Below are positions 44,996 through 53,329 of a DNA stretch of 64,000 nucleotides, one piece after another (within the stretch, counting starts at the first letter, position 1; each line of letters starts with the position of its first letter). Source of the DNA: an uncultured Arsenicibacter sp. (GTDB taxonomy: Bacteria > Bacteroidota > Bacteroidia > Cytophagales > Spirosomataceae); NCBI RefSeq assembly GCF_945952095.1, contig NZ_CAMFHL010000008.1, positions 1-64,000 of the forward strand. Direction: 5' to 3'. Both the position numbers and the translations under genes were made by a program. Below the pieces are notes generated by a model. That model had not been told where the DNA came from. It was given only the letters and a program-made list of their open reading frames with translations, and ran no database searches.

Positions 44996-46198
44996 CTACA
45001 CCCGTTCAATCACAACGGCATAGCCCATGCCGACGCCGACGCACATTGTTGCGAGGGCATAACGCTTCTGCTGTTTCCGGAGCTCAAGCGCGGCCGTTTG
45101 CAGCAGGCGCGTCCCCGACATACCCAGCGGATGACCCAGGGCAATGGCCCCGCCATTGGGGTTAATGCGCGGGTCATCGTCGGCCAGGCCCAGCTGACGG
45201 ATGCACGCCAGCGACTGCGCCGCAAACGCTTCGTTCAGTTCAATCACATCCATATCGGCCAGCGTTAATCCGGCTTTGGTAAGGGCTTTCTGCGTGGCCG
45301 GTACCGGCCCGATGCCCATAATCCGCGGCTCAACGCCTACAACTGCAGAGCAGACAATCCGTGCCACAGGCGTCAGGCCGTAGCGCGTCACCGCTTGTTC
45401 CGACGCGACCAGCATCGCCGCAGCCCCGTCGTTCAGACCGGCCGCATTCCCGGCCGTCACTGTACCGTTTTTGCGGAACGACGGCTTTAGCGTAGCCAGG
45501 ACCTCAAGGCTCGTTCCGGGCTTAATAAACTCGTCTTTACTGAAAACCGTGGCCGGTCCTTTTCTAGCCGGAATCGCTACCGCCACAATCTCTTCGGCCA
45601 ACCGGCCTGCGGCCTGCGCTGCGGCTGCTTTCTGCTGTGAACGCCAGGCAAACAGGTCCTGATCTTCACGGCTGATGCCATACATATCTACCAGATTTTC
45701 GGCCGTCACACCCATGGCATCGGTACCGTACAACTCGTGCATTTTCGGGTTGACAAACCGCCACCCGAAGCTCGAATCGAACATCTGCGCGTCGTTGCCG
45801 AAGGGCTTCGCCGTTTTTGAAATCACCCACGGCCCGCGGGTCATGTGCTCCATACCACCGGCAATGAACACATCGCCGTCGCCGGCTTTAATGGCGCGGT
45901 TGGCGTGGATCACCGCCGACATCCCCGACGAGCACAACCGGTTAACAGTTTCGCCCGGAACGGTATACGGCAGACCGGCCAGCAGCAACGCCATGCGCGC
46001 CACATTCCGGTTATCTTCTCCCGCCTGATTGTGACACCCAAGTATCACATCATCAATACCTTCGACCGGAATAGCCGGATTGCGGGCCAGTAATTCCTTA
46101 ATTGGCAACGCCGCCAGATCGTCGGCCCGCACCGGCGACAGGCTCCCCCCAAAGCTCCCGATCGGAGTCCGGACGGCATCTATAATGAATGAATCCAT
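44996..46198 (-). CDS. pcaF: 3-oxoadipyl-CoA thiolase
   Basis: The 400-residue thiolase makes the last step of the beta-ketoadipate pathway, 3-oxoadipyl-CoA plus CoA to succinyl-CoA and acetyl-CoA. The nucleophile Cys89 is in VNRLCSSGMSAV, His356 in GGAIALGHPLGMSG and the acid Cys386 in ATMCVGVGMG. PcaF rather than a general acetyl-CoA acetyltransferase is indicated by FIIDAVRTPIGSFGGSL and WRFVNPKMHELYGTDAMG and by its place after pcaIJ. A GAAAGAGT repeat array separates it from pcaIJ. Confidence 0.92.
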   Translation of the reverse strand: MDSFIIDAVRTPIGSFGGSLSPVRADDLAALPIKELLARNPAIPVEGIDDVILGCHNQAGEDNRNVARMALLLAGLPYTVPGETVNRLCSSGMSAVIHANRAIKAGDGDVFIAGGMEHMTRGPWVISKTAKPFGNDAQMFDSSFGWRFVNPKMHELYGTDAMGVTAENLVDMYGISREDQDLFAWRSQQKAAAAQAAGRLAEEIVAVAIPARKGPATVFSKDEFIKPGTSLEVLATLKPSFRKNGTVTAGNAAGLNDGAAAMLVASEQAVTRYGLTPVARIVCSAVVGVEPRIMGIGPVPATQKALTKAGLTLADMDVIELNEAFAAQSLACIRQLGLADDDPRINPNGGAIALGHPLGMSGTRLLQTAALELRKQQKRYALATMCVGVGMGYAVVIERV

Positions 46199-46206
46199 AT
46201 ATTTCT

Positions 46207-46345
46207 AAAGAGTGAAAGAGCGATAGAATATTGTCAAAGAGTGAAAGAATGAAAGAGCGAAAGAGTGGCTTTCGCTTACACTGCCGTAATAGGAGTTGCT
46301 GGTGTAGCGGGTCGCTCTTTCATTCTTTCGCTCTTTCACTCTTTA
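46207..46345. repeat. Inverted array of GAAAGAGT-type repeats, second copy
   Basis: The left part, 46207-46267, is made of units such as aaagagtgaaagagcg and gtgaaagaatgaaagagcg. The right part, 46313-46345, is the inverse (cgctctttcattctttcg and on). It is the same element type as at 13934-14094. The right part runs into the 3' end of pcaIJ and supplies its stop codon. Confidence 0.75.
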
Positions 46346-47673
46346 AACCTCGCTTCCGTCTTCGCGCGGACCTCGTCGAGGGTGGCGCCGGGCATAAGGT
46401 CGATCAGGGTGAGCTGACCATCGGGATAGGCGAACACGGCCAGATCCGTGATGACCATGTCGACCACGCCCATAGCCGTCAGTGGCAGCGTGCACGACGG
46501 TACAATTTTAGACGAGCCGTCGGGGTTGGTGTGGGTCATCGTGATGATAAGTCGTTTTGCGCCTTTGGCGAGGTCCATCGCCCCGCCAACGCCTAACAAC
46601 GGTTTGCCCGGCACCGCCCAGTTAGCCAGGTTCGCCGCCTCGTCCACCTCCAGACCACCCATGATTGCCACGTCGATATGCCCGCCCCGGATCATGGCAA
46701 ACGAATCGGCACTGTCGAAATAACTACTGCCTTTCAGCGCCGTAACCGGAATTTTACCGGCATTCACCGGATAGTCCATCGCTCCCCCGCCGTCGGCCGG
46801 TACGGGGCCGACGCCCAACATACCGTTTTCGGTGTGCAGAATAATGCCGTGCTCTTCCGAAATCAGATCGGCCACCAGCGTCGGGATACCAATGCCCAGG
46901 TTCACAACATCGCCTTTTTTAAGCTCGGCCAGCGCTCTCCGGGCCATGTGCATGCGGGCTTCGTCCACCTTTTTCGACGACGATACCGACGCCGACGAAC
47001 CAAGGTCATCAAGCGTCAGGGTGGCCTGTACGAGGTAATCCACGAAGCAGCCGGGGGTATGCACATATTCCGGCGCAATGGTACCCACCGGCACGATTTC
47101 CTCTACTTCGGCAATTACCAAATCAGCTGCTGTGGCCATGGCCTTGTTGAAGTTATTTTCGGTCATGCGGTATTGCAGGTTGCCGGCCGTATCGGCCCGC
47201 CATGCCCGGATAAACGCCACATTCCCCCGGATGGCCTTCACAAATACCTGCTCCACACCATCGATCACTTTGGTTTCACGGCCCTGCGCCAGCGGTGTAC
47301 CGGCCGACGTAGGCGTGTAGAAACCGCCGATTCCGGCCCCGCCCGCCCGGATGGCTTCGGCCAGCGTACCTTGTGGCAGCAGTTCATAGGCAACCTGCCC
47401 GCTCTGAGCCGCCTTAACGGCATCGGGATTGGAGGTAAAAAACGAGCCGATCATTCTGCTGATCTGTCCGTTCCGCAGCAGCCGTCCACCACCCAAACCG
47501 GCCTCTCCGGTATTATTACCGACAAACGTCAGGTTTCGGGTTCCCAGTTCGGCCAGGGCATGCATCAGGTGTACGGGATTGCCGGTCATGCCGAAGCCGC
47601 CCTGAAGCAGTGTATCGCCCTCTTTGACGAGTCCGGCTGCGGTTTTTATATCAATTATAGGTACTTGTTTCAT
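46336..47673 (-). CDS. pcaIJ: 3-oxoadipate:succinyl-CoA CoA-transferase, fused alpha and beta subunits
   Basis: The product has 445 residues. The alpha half (about 1-217) has LLQGGFGMTGNPVHLMHAL and VGNNTGEAGLGGGRLLRNGQ. A short Ser-rich linker (SSASVSSSKKVDEA) leads to the beta half (about 239-445). The beta half has VVNLGIGIPTLVADL, the catalytic Glu282 in HTENGMLGVGP, GSSYFDSADSFAMIRGGHID and MTHTNPDGSSKIV. Most proteobacteria encode PcaI and PcaJ separately; a single chain resembles animal SCOT. A SCOT-type acetoacetate role is the alternative, but the pca neighbours favour 3-oxoadipate. The last residues, FKE, and the TGA lie in the repeat array. Confidence 0.9.
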   Translation of the reverse strand: MKQVPIIDIKTAAGLVKEGDTLLQGGFGMTGNPVHLMHALAELGTRNLTFVGNNTGEAGLGGGRLLRNGQISRMIGSFFTSNPDAVKAAQSGQVAYELLPQGTLAEAIRAGGAGIGGFYTPTSAGTPLAQGRETKVIDGVEQVFVKAIRGNVAFIRAWRADTAGNLQYRMTENNFNKAMATAADLVIAEVEEIVPVGTIAPEYVHTPGCFVDYLVQATLTLDDLGSSASVSSSKKVDEARMHMARRALAELKKGDVVNLGIGIPTLVADLISEEHGIILHTENGMLGVGPVPADGGGAMDYPVNAGKIPVTALKGSSYFDSADSFAMIRGGHIDVAIMGGLEVDEAANLANWAVPGKPLLGVGGAMDLAKGAKRLIITMTHTNPDGSSKIVPSCTLPLTAMGVVDMVITDLAVFAYPDGQLTLIDLMPGATLDEVRAKTEARFKE

Positions 47674-47689
47674 TGGCTTATCATTTTTG

Positions 47690-48232
47690 CCACGAAGGCG
47701 CTAAGGAATAAAGGAGCACGAAGAAGGAAGAACACTTTGTGCCGCTTTGGTTCTTACAGTCTTTGTGGTTTCCCATTTTTTACCACGAAGACGCTAAGTA
47801 ATGAAGCAGCACGAAGAAGGAAGAAAACGTCGTGCCCCTTTGGTTCTTACAGTCTTTGTGGTTTCCCATTTTTGCCACGAAGGCGCTAAGGGATAAAGGA
47901 GCACGAAGAAATAAGAAAACTTTGTGCCCCTTTGGTTCTTACAGTCTTTGTGGCTTTCCATTTTTGCCACGAAGGCGCTAAGGAATAAAGGAGCACGAAG
48001 ATTAACGAACACTTTGTGCCGCTTTGGTTCTTACAGTCTTTGTGGTTCTTCATTTTTACCACGAAGGCGCTAAGGAATAAAGGAGCACGAAGAAGGAAGA
48101 ACACTTTGTGCCCCTTTGATTCTTACAGTCTTTGTGGTTTTCCATTTTTACCACGAAGGCGCTAAGTAATGAAGCAGCACGAAGAAATAAGAAAACTTCG
48201 TGCCCCTTTGGTTCTTACGGTCTTTGTGGTTC
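47690..48232. repeat. Tandem array of six 92-bp units
   Basis: Units begin with ccacgaag at 47690, 47783, 47875, 47967, 48059 and 48151, giving periods of 93, 92, 92, 92 and 92 bp. Each unit reads ccacgaaggcgctaaggaa, then gagcacgaag, then ctttgtgccc, then ggttcttacagtctttgtgg. The two outer and the two inner parts are inverse to each other, so each unit can fold into one long hairpin. Units differ by small substitutions. The array fills the 541 bp between pcaIJ and pobA, holds no gene, and its last unit contains the pobA stop codon. Confidence 0.92.
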
Positions 48233-49417
48233 AAACGCCTCAAACGGCAGACCGACATAGTTCTCAGCAATGGTGGTAGCATACGCCTCCGACTGACCGA
48301 TGTAAGTAAACTTCGCCCGCTGAAGCTGGTACTGAAACGACCCGTGTTCGTCTTGTTTGTGGAACAAGGTGGTCATAAAATTTGAGAAATCCTGCGCCCG
48401 CCAGATGCGTTTCAGCGCCGTTTCGGTATACCGGTCCAGGCCGCGCATTGAGCCGTTTTTGTAATAATCCACCAGCCCGTCGACCAGGTGTTTCACGTCG
48501 GCAGCAGCCAGATTCAGCCCCTTGCCACCGGTTGGCGGCACGATATGAGCCGCATCCCCCGCTAGAAACAAGCGCCCCGCCTGCATGTTGTCGATCAGGT
48601 AGCTACGCATCGGCGTGATGCCTTTTTCGAAGATGGGGCCGGTTTGCAGGCTCCATCCCGGCGTACCCAGCCGCACCGACAGCTCATCCCAGATCTGATC
48701 GTCAGACCAGTTGTCAATGTGGTCGTTGTTATCCACCTGAATGTACAACCGGCTGACGGTCGACGAACGCAGGCTGTGCAGCGCAAACCCCCGTTCATGA
48801 TACGCATAAATCAACTCGTCGGTCGACGGCGCAACGTTGGCCAGAATGCCCAGCCAGCTGAACGGGTAAGTAATCGAGTACTCGTTATACAGCTGCTTCG
48901 GCAGTGTTTTCCGGCCGATACCGTGGAAACCGTCGCAGGCCGCAACAAAGTCGCAGTCGATGACGCCTTTTTCGCCCTGCTGCTCGAAATGGATTTTTGG
49001 TGATGTGGTATCAAATCCTTCGATCTGCAACGCCGGAGCCTCGAACAACAGTTGCCCGCCCCCGGCCAGCCAGGCATCGGTCAGGTCTTTAACGACCTCC
49101 TGCTGCCCGTAAATCGTGATGTCGCGTCCGTTGGTCAGCTTGCCGAACGGTACCCGTACCCGCTCACTGTCGAAGCTCAGGTAAACGCCGTGGTGCAGGT
49201 GTCCTTCGCGTTCGAGGCGACCGGCCAGCCCGAGGCCCTTGAGCATGTCAACCGTATTTTGTTCCAGCAACCCGGCCCGTACGCGGGCTTCTACGTACTC
49301 ACGGCTCCGGTGTTCGATAATGACCAACTCGATACCGTGCTGCTTCAGCCAATGGGCCAGCATCAGCCCGGCCGGTCCGGCGCCGATAATTCCTACCTGT
49401 GTCCGTATGTGTTTCAT
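48215..49417 (-). CDS. pobA: 4-hydroxybenzoate 3-monooxygenase
   Basis: The 400-residue FAD enzyme turns 4-hydroxybenzoate plus NAD(P)H and oxygen into protocatechuate. It has the FAD loop GIIGAGPAGLMLAHWLKQHG (from residue 9), the DG motif in FVAACDGFHGIGRK, and FLAGDAAHIVPPTGGKGLNL, all typical of PobA, with EARVRAGLLEQNTVDML near residue 45. The ATG at 49417 gives the usual length of about 394-400. The gap to pcaDC is 1 bp. The last codons (EPQRP, stop) are encoded in the sixth unit of the 92-bp array, so the extreme C-terminus has been replaced or extended by repeat DNA. Confidence 0.95.
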   Translation of the reverse strand: MKHIRTQVGIIGAGPAGLMLAHWLKQHGIELVIIEHRSREYVEARVRAGLLEQNTVDMLKGLGLAGRLEREGHLHHGVYLSFDSERVRVPFGKLTNGRDITIYGQQEVVKDLTDAWLAGGGQLLFEAPALQIEGFDTTSPKIHFEQQGEKGVIDCDFVAACDGFHGIGRKTLPKQLYNEYSITYPFSWLGILANVAPSTDELIYAYHERGFALHSLRSSTVSRLYIQVDNNDHIDNWSDDQIWDELSVRLGTPGWSLQTGPIFEKGITPMRSYLIDNMQAGRLFLAGDAAHIVPPTGGKGLNLAAADVKHLVDGLVDYYKNGSMRGLDRYTETALKRIWRAQDFSNFMTTLFHKQDEHGSFQYQLQRAKFTYIGQSEAYATTIAENYVGLPFEAFEPQRP

Positions 49418-49418
49418 C

Positions 49419-50555
49419 TTAGTTAGATTGATTAAGTCGCTCCTGATCAAGCACTTCTTTTGCCGAATGGAAAGCTTCGTTGGCCGCAGGCAACCCGCAG
49501 TACAAGGCTGAGTGCATGATTACTTCTTTAATTTCTTCTTCCGAAACGCCGTTGTGTAAGGCGGCCCGCACGTGCATCTGAAATTCCGCTTTCCGGTTCA
49601 GGGCAATGAGCATCGAGAGGGTAATCAGGCTACGGGTATGTTTAGAAAGCCCGGAACGGGTCCAGATGTCGCCCCAGGCGTAGTTGGTAATGAATCGCTG
49701 AAAATCAGCCGTTAAATCGGTCATTTGAGCATTGGCTCGGTCGACGTGAGCATCGCCCAGCACCGTCCGGCGGACGTGCATGCCCCGGTCATAGGCTGTA
49801 CTGCCGACCAGAAAATCAATCAGCACCTCCGCATAGCGGGCCGGCAGCTCAGTGCTCGCCAGATGGCGGGCCGGTAATACCCGCAACCGGGTATTCGGAA
49901 TGTTCGCGACCAGAAACTCCGCCTGCTCAACGTTGGTAACCGGATCTTCATCGCCGGTAATGACCAGCGTTTCCACCGGAATCCGGGACAGTTCCGACCG
50001 GAAATCGGCATCGCGGATGGCTGCACAACAGGCGGCATAACCCGCCACCGGACTGCGCAGAAACATAGCTTTCGTCTCCGCCACCCGCTCCGGATTATGT
50101 TCGCGGAAATCAGCGGTAAACCAGCGCTCCATCGTATCGTCAACGATGGCCTGCATGCCTTGTGCGGTAATGGTGGCGATCCGGCCGTTCCAGCGTTCGT
50201 CGTTACCGATCTTCGCGCCGGTATTGCTGAGCACCAGCTTTTGCAGCCGTTCGGGGTGGTGAATACCCAGCCATTGGCCAATGAGACCGCCCATCGACAG
50301 GCCGCAGTAATACACCCGGTCAATGTTCAGGTGATCCAGTAAGTCGATGACATCCTGCCCCAGCTGATCAATCGTATACGGGCCGGGCGTGACGGGACTT
50401 TTGCCGTGGCCACGCGTATCGTACTGAAGTACACGGAAATACGGCAGCAAATGGGGAACCAGTTCGTCCCACATCATCTGTTCCGAGCCCAGCGAATTAG
50501 AAAAAAGCAGTACCGGGCTATTGGGCGTGCCCTGTAGCGAATAGTTGAGGTTCAT
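49419..50555 (-). CDS. pcaDC: Fused 3-oxoadipate enol-lactonase / 4-carboxymuconolactone decarboxylase
   Basis: The product has 378 residues. The PcaD half (about 1-255) is an alpha/beta hydrolase with nucleophile Ser87 (YCGLSMGG), Asp204 (TGDEDPV) and His231 (PARHLAS). The PcaC half (about 256-378) is a carboxymuconolactone decarboxylase domain with RGMHVRRTVLGDAHVDRANA, ITNYAWGDIWTRSGLSKHTR and ALHNGVSEEEIKEVIMHSA. The single chain decarboxylates 4-carboxymuconolactone and then opens 3-oxoadipate enol-lactone. Such fusions, called PcaL, are known in actinobacteria. It lies between pcaB and pobA. Confidence 0.94.
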   Translation of the reverse strand: MNLNYSLQGTPNSPVLLFSNSLGSEQMMWDELVPHLLPYFRVLQYDTRGHGKSPVTPGPYTIDQLGQDVIDLLDHLNIDRVYYCGLSMGGLIGQWLGIHHPERLQKLVLSNTGAKIGNDERWNGRIATITAQGMQAIVDDTMERWFTADFREHNPERVAETKAMFLRSPVAGYAACCAAIRDADFRSELSRIPVETLVITGDEDPVTNVEQAEFLVANIPNTRLRVLPARHLASTELPARYAEVLIDFLVGSTAYDRGMHVRRTVLGDAHVDRANAQMTDLTADFQRFITNYAWGDIWTRSGLSKHTRSLITLSMLIALNRKAEFQMHVRAALHNGVSEEEIKEVIMHSALYCGLPAANEAFHSAKEVLDQERLNQSN

Positions 50556-50593
50556 GGTTTATCGGGTAAATGGCAATCCGTGGCGACGCAGCG

Positions 50594-51907
50594 TTACAGT
50601 CCGCTTTCGGCCAGTATCTGATCAATAATTGCCGCAGATTGTCCGGTTGAATAGTCCGGTGTAAATAAGGTTTCCAGCCCGGTAAGCGGTAGCGACATAC
50701 CGGAAAGAACGTCTTTCAGGTGCCGTTTTTCGGCCACCGCCACCACGCAGGCCTGCTCGACAAGCTCATGAGCGGCCGCTTTGCCGATTTTTCCGGCCAG
50801 TGCCAGCGACACGTTTTCGGCATAAATCAGGCCGTTGGTCAGTTCCAGATTATGCCGCATCCGGTCAGCATCGACCTCCAGATGGGTGAGCAGGTCGATG
50901 ACTTTCTCCACAACTCCGGCGGTCAGCTGCATGATATCAGTCAGGGTTTCCCATTCGGCATGCCAGCTGCCTGCCGACCGTTCGTGTTCCTGCACCATCG
51001 TCGCATAGAGCGTACTGATCAGTCCCGGCACCCGTGTAGCATTGGCCAGTATTGCTGCCGACGTAACCGGGTTCCGTTTGTGCGGCATGGTACTCGAACC
51101 GCCCTTACCGGCGGCTTTCCCTTCGAGGACCTCCGCCACTTCGGTTTGCATCAGCAGCGACACATCTCTGCCGATTTTGCCCAGGGTACCTGTCAGCAAA
51201 CCCAGCGATGCTCCGAAACCGACCAGCGTTTCCCGCTGCGTATGCCAGGGGGTAGCAGGTGCCAGGTCCAGTAATTCCGCCAGAAAGGCGACCACCTCAG
51301 CGGTGATGTGTTCGTTGCGGCCCCCGACGGCGCCGCCTGCCTGTACCCGCAGCAAACGGGGGCTTTCCTGTTCAATCCGTCGCCGGACCTCCCGGACGCC
51401 CGTCAGCCAGTAGGCAGTTTTCAGGCCAAAGGTGATCGGCTTTGCCTGTTGCAGCAGTGTCCGGCCAATCATAACGGTTTGCCGGTGCGTTTGTGTCAAG
51501 TCGGCCAGCCGTTGTTCAATCCGGATAAGTTGCGGGAGCAACCAGTGCAGGTAATCACGGATTTGCAGCACCGTCGCCGTATCCACAATATCCTGACTGG
51601 TAGCACCGAGATGGACAACCTGCGCCGCCACGGGGTCTTTTTGGCGCACGAGTGCCGTAAGCTGTTTTACCAGCGGAATCGCGGCATTGCCGCCAAGAGC
51701 CGTGTCCTGCCGCAGTCTGTCTATATCCAGGTCCTGCACTGAACAAGCCGCCGCAATTGTCTGCGCCGCCGAATCCGGTATGTGTCCGGTACGGCTCTGC
51801 GCTTGTGCCAGCGCCGCTTCAACAGCCAACATGCGGCTTAGCTGTTGCTCATCGGATAAAATGCGCCGGGCGGCTTCGCTATAAAACAGGTTGGTGTACA
51901 GGCTCAT
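50594..51907 (-). CDS. pcaB: 3-carboxy-cis,cis-muconate cycloisomerase
   Basis: The 437-residue member of the fumarase/argininosuccinate lyase superfamily has the signature GKGGSSTMPHKRNPVTSA (near residue 270). Other marks are LVKQLTALVRQKDPVAAQVV, HLGATSQDIVDTATVLQIRD and GRTLLQQAKPITFGLKTAYW. Adenylosuccinate lyase is ruled out by these and by the pca context. It closes the ring-cleavage product to 4-carboxymuconolactone. It lies 33 bp after pcaG and 38 bp before pcaDC. Confidence 0.94.
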   Translation of the reverse strand: MSLYTNLFYSEAARRILSDEQQLSRMLAVEAALAQAQSRTGHIPDSAAQTIAAACSVQDLDIDRLRQDTALGGNAAIPLVKQLTALVRQKDPVAAQVVHLGATSQDIVDTATVLQIRDYLHWLLPQLIRIEQRLADLTQTHRQTVMIGRTLLQQAKPITFGLKTAYWLTGVREVRRRIEQESPRLLRVQAGGAVGGRNEHITAEVVAFLAELLDLAPATPWHTQRETLVGFGASLGLLTGTLGKIGRDVSLLMQTEVAEVLEGKAAGKGGSSTMPHKRNPVTSAAILANATRVPGLISTLYATMVQEHERSAGSWHAEWETLTDIMQLTAGVVEKVIDLLTHLEVDADRMRHNLELTNGLIYAENVSLALAGKIGKAAAHELVEQACVVAVAEKRHLKDVLSGMSLPLTGLETLFTPDYSTGQSAAIIDQILAESGL

Positions 51908-51940
51908 GGTCGTATGTCCGGGAAGTATGCCTTCCCGTTA

Positions 51941-52459
51941 TCAGATGTCAAAAAAAACGGTTTCGTGCCCGCCCTGCATGTGAATGTCGAACACATAGCC
52001 ACTGCCGGTCTGCCGCGCAATCAACGTTGACCGGCGGTCAGCAGGGACCTGGTTCAGGACAGCATCCTGTGCATTGGCGGCTTCTTCGTCCGGAAAATAA
52101 AGCCGTGTGTACGTATGAATTAACTGCCCGCGCATGAATATGATCACGTTCAGGTGCGGTGCCTGCCCGTCGACCGGCCCCGGCTTCACGGTATGAAACA
52201 CAAACCGGTTCTGTGCATCCGTACCGGTACCAAAGCGGCCGAAGCGCCGGTTATACGCATCCCAGATTTCGATCATGGCATCTGGAATCAGCTCGCCCTT
52301 GGCGTCGAATACCTGTCCGGAAATGGTAATGGCGTCCGGTTCGTCCAGCGGATTAACCAGCTGATTGTCAGCCAGACTTTTAAAGTCATACAGGTATTGC
52401 TCCGGTACCAGCCCATAGGCAAAATAAGGACCGACCGTTTGCGATGGCGTTTGTAACAT
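51941..52459 (-). CDS. pcaG: Protocatechuate 3,4-dioxygenase, alpha subunit
   Basis: The product has 172 residues with the intradiol dioxygenase fold. It has QTPSQTVGPYFAYGLVPEQY near the N-terminus, GQVFDAKGELIPDAMIEIWD, and FHTVKPGPVDG with HLNVIIFMRG. Alpha subunits lack the iron ligands, and indeed the His-x-His of the beta chain is missing here. With PcaH it cleaves protocatechuate between the hydroxyl groups. The gap to pcaH is 18 bp. Confidence 0.94.
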   Translation of the reverse strand: MLQTPSQTVGPYFAYGLVPEQYLYDFKSLADNQLVNPLDEPDAITISGQVFDAKGELIPDAMIEIWDAYNRRFGRFGTGTDAQNRFVFHTVKPGPVDGQAPHLNVIIFMRGQLIHTYTRLYFPDEEAANAQDAVLNQVPADRRSTLIARQTGSGYVFDIHMQGGHETVFFDI

Positions 52460-52477
52460 TATCAGATCAGGTTCAGG

Positions 52478-53185
52478 TTAAACAGTTTCAAACGGGGTTG
52501 CCTTATTGCCGCGCAGGACAAAATCAAACCGGTAGCCAAGTGCAAAGTTGGGTTCGGTCACGCCCAGATCAAAACATGAAATGAGCAGTTCACGGCCTTT
52601 GGGCGGCACACCCAGAAAAATCGGGTCGTGTTGCAGCAGCGGATCGCCGGGGAAGTACATCTGCGTCACCAGGCGGGTAGTGATATTAGGCCCGAACAGC
52701 GAAAAATGGATGTGATTCGGCCGCCAGGCATTGTAATGATTCCCCCACGGATAAGCCCCCGGCTTGATGGTGTAAAACTTGTAATAGCCGTTGGCGTCGG
52801 TCATGACCCGCCCTGTTCCCAGAAAATTCGGGTCCAGCGGGGCATCGTGCTGATCGACTTTATGGACGTAACGACCGGCAGCATTGGCCTGCCAGATTTC
52901 CACGAGTGTGTTCGGAATTGTCCGGCCGTTTTCGTCGTACACATACCCGTGCACCACAATGCGCTCGCCCATTGGTTCGCCGTTTTTGCGGGCATTCCGG
53001 GTCAGGTCATGATCGAGTGCCCCGAGGTTAATGTCACCGAAAACCGGCCCCGTCAGTTCCGACAAACTTTGTCTGATGACCACCAGCGGTTTAGACGGTG
53101 CCCGCAGAACCGTCGATTTATAGTCGGGTGAAAGGTACGGCGGCTGCACGTCCCGGTCGAATAAATTAGTTCCGAGCTCACTCAT
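52478..53185 (-). CDS. pcaH: Protocatechuate 3,4-dioxygenase, beta subunit
   Basis: The 235-residue catalytic subunit binds Fe(III). All four ligands can be placed: Tyr106 (NAAGRYVHKVDQHDAP), Tyr145 (IKPGAYPWGNHYNAW), His158 and His160 (RPNHIHFSLFG). It is the first gene of the run pcaH-pcaG-pcaB-pcaDC-pobA and is transcribed away from the AraC-type regulator gene. A -7 box lies at 53220-53227. Confidence 0.95.
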   Translation of the reverse strand: MSELGTNLFDRDVQPPYLSPDYKSTVLRAPSKPLVVIRQSLSELTGPVFGDINLGALDHDLTRNARKNGEPMGERIVVHGYVYDENGRTIPNTLVEIWQANAAGRYVHKVDQHDAPLDPNFLGTGRVMTDANGYYKFYTIKPGAYPWGNHYNAWRPNHIHFSLFGPNITTRLVTQMYFPGDPLLQHDPIFLGVPPKGRELLISCFDLGVTEPNFALGYRFDFVLRGNKATPFETV

Positions 53186-53219
53186 TGTCTATGTACAGGT
53201 TAACAGGAATGTTCATTTG

Positions 53220-53227
53220 CAAAGCTA
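53220..53227 (-). promoter_or_regulatory. Bacteroidota -7 box (TAGCTTTG) for the pcaHGB-pcaDC-pobA operon
   Basis: On the minus strand this is an exact TAnnTTTG match, 35 bp before the pcaH ATG, in the short interval shared with the divergent AraC-family gene. The regulator probably binds nearby. Confidence 0.5.
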
Positions 53228-53329
53228 TGAGCGGGGTCATAAAAAATCCTGGATAAACAAAAATTAAACTTGTACAAACCGAACATTACTGAGATATTAA
53301 GGCCGGTTTTTATCTTTTTCAAACATACA

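Noticed and set aside
44996..46198. A general acetyl-CoA acetyltransferase instead of pcaF
   Set aside because: The sequence hallmarks and the run of pca genes fit 3-oxoadipyl-CoA thiolase better.
46678..47889. A 403-residue plus-strand frame opposite pcaIJ
   Set aside because: It is antisense to a well-conserved CoA-transferase and runs on into the repeat array.
47794..48104. Two overlapping minus-strand frames of 72 residues each
   Set aside because: They are translations of successive 92-bp repeat units and resemble each other only for that reason.
47690..48232. A CRISPR array
   Set aside because: The whole 92-bp unit is repeated, with no unique spacers of constant length, and no cas genes are near.
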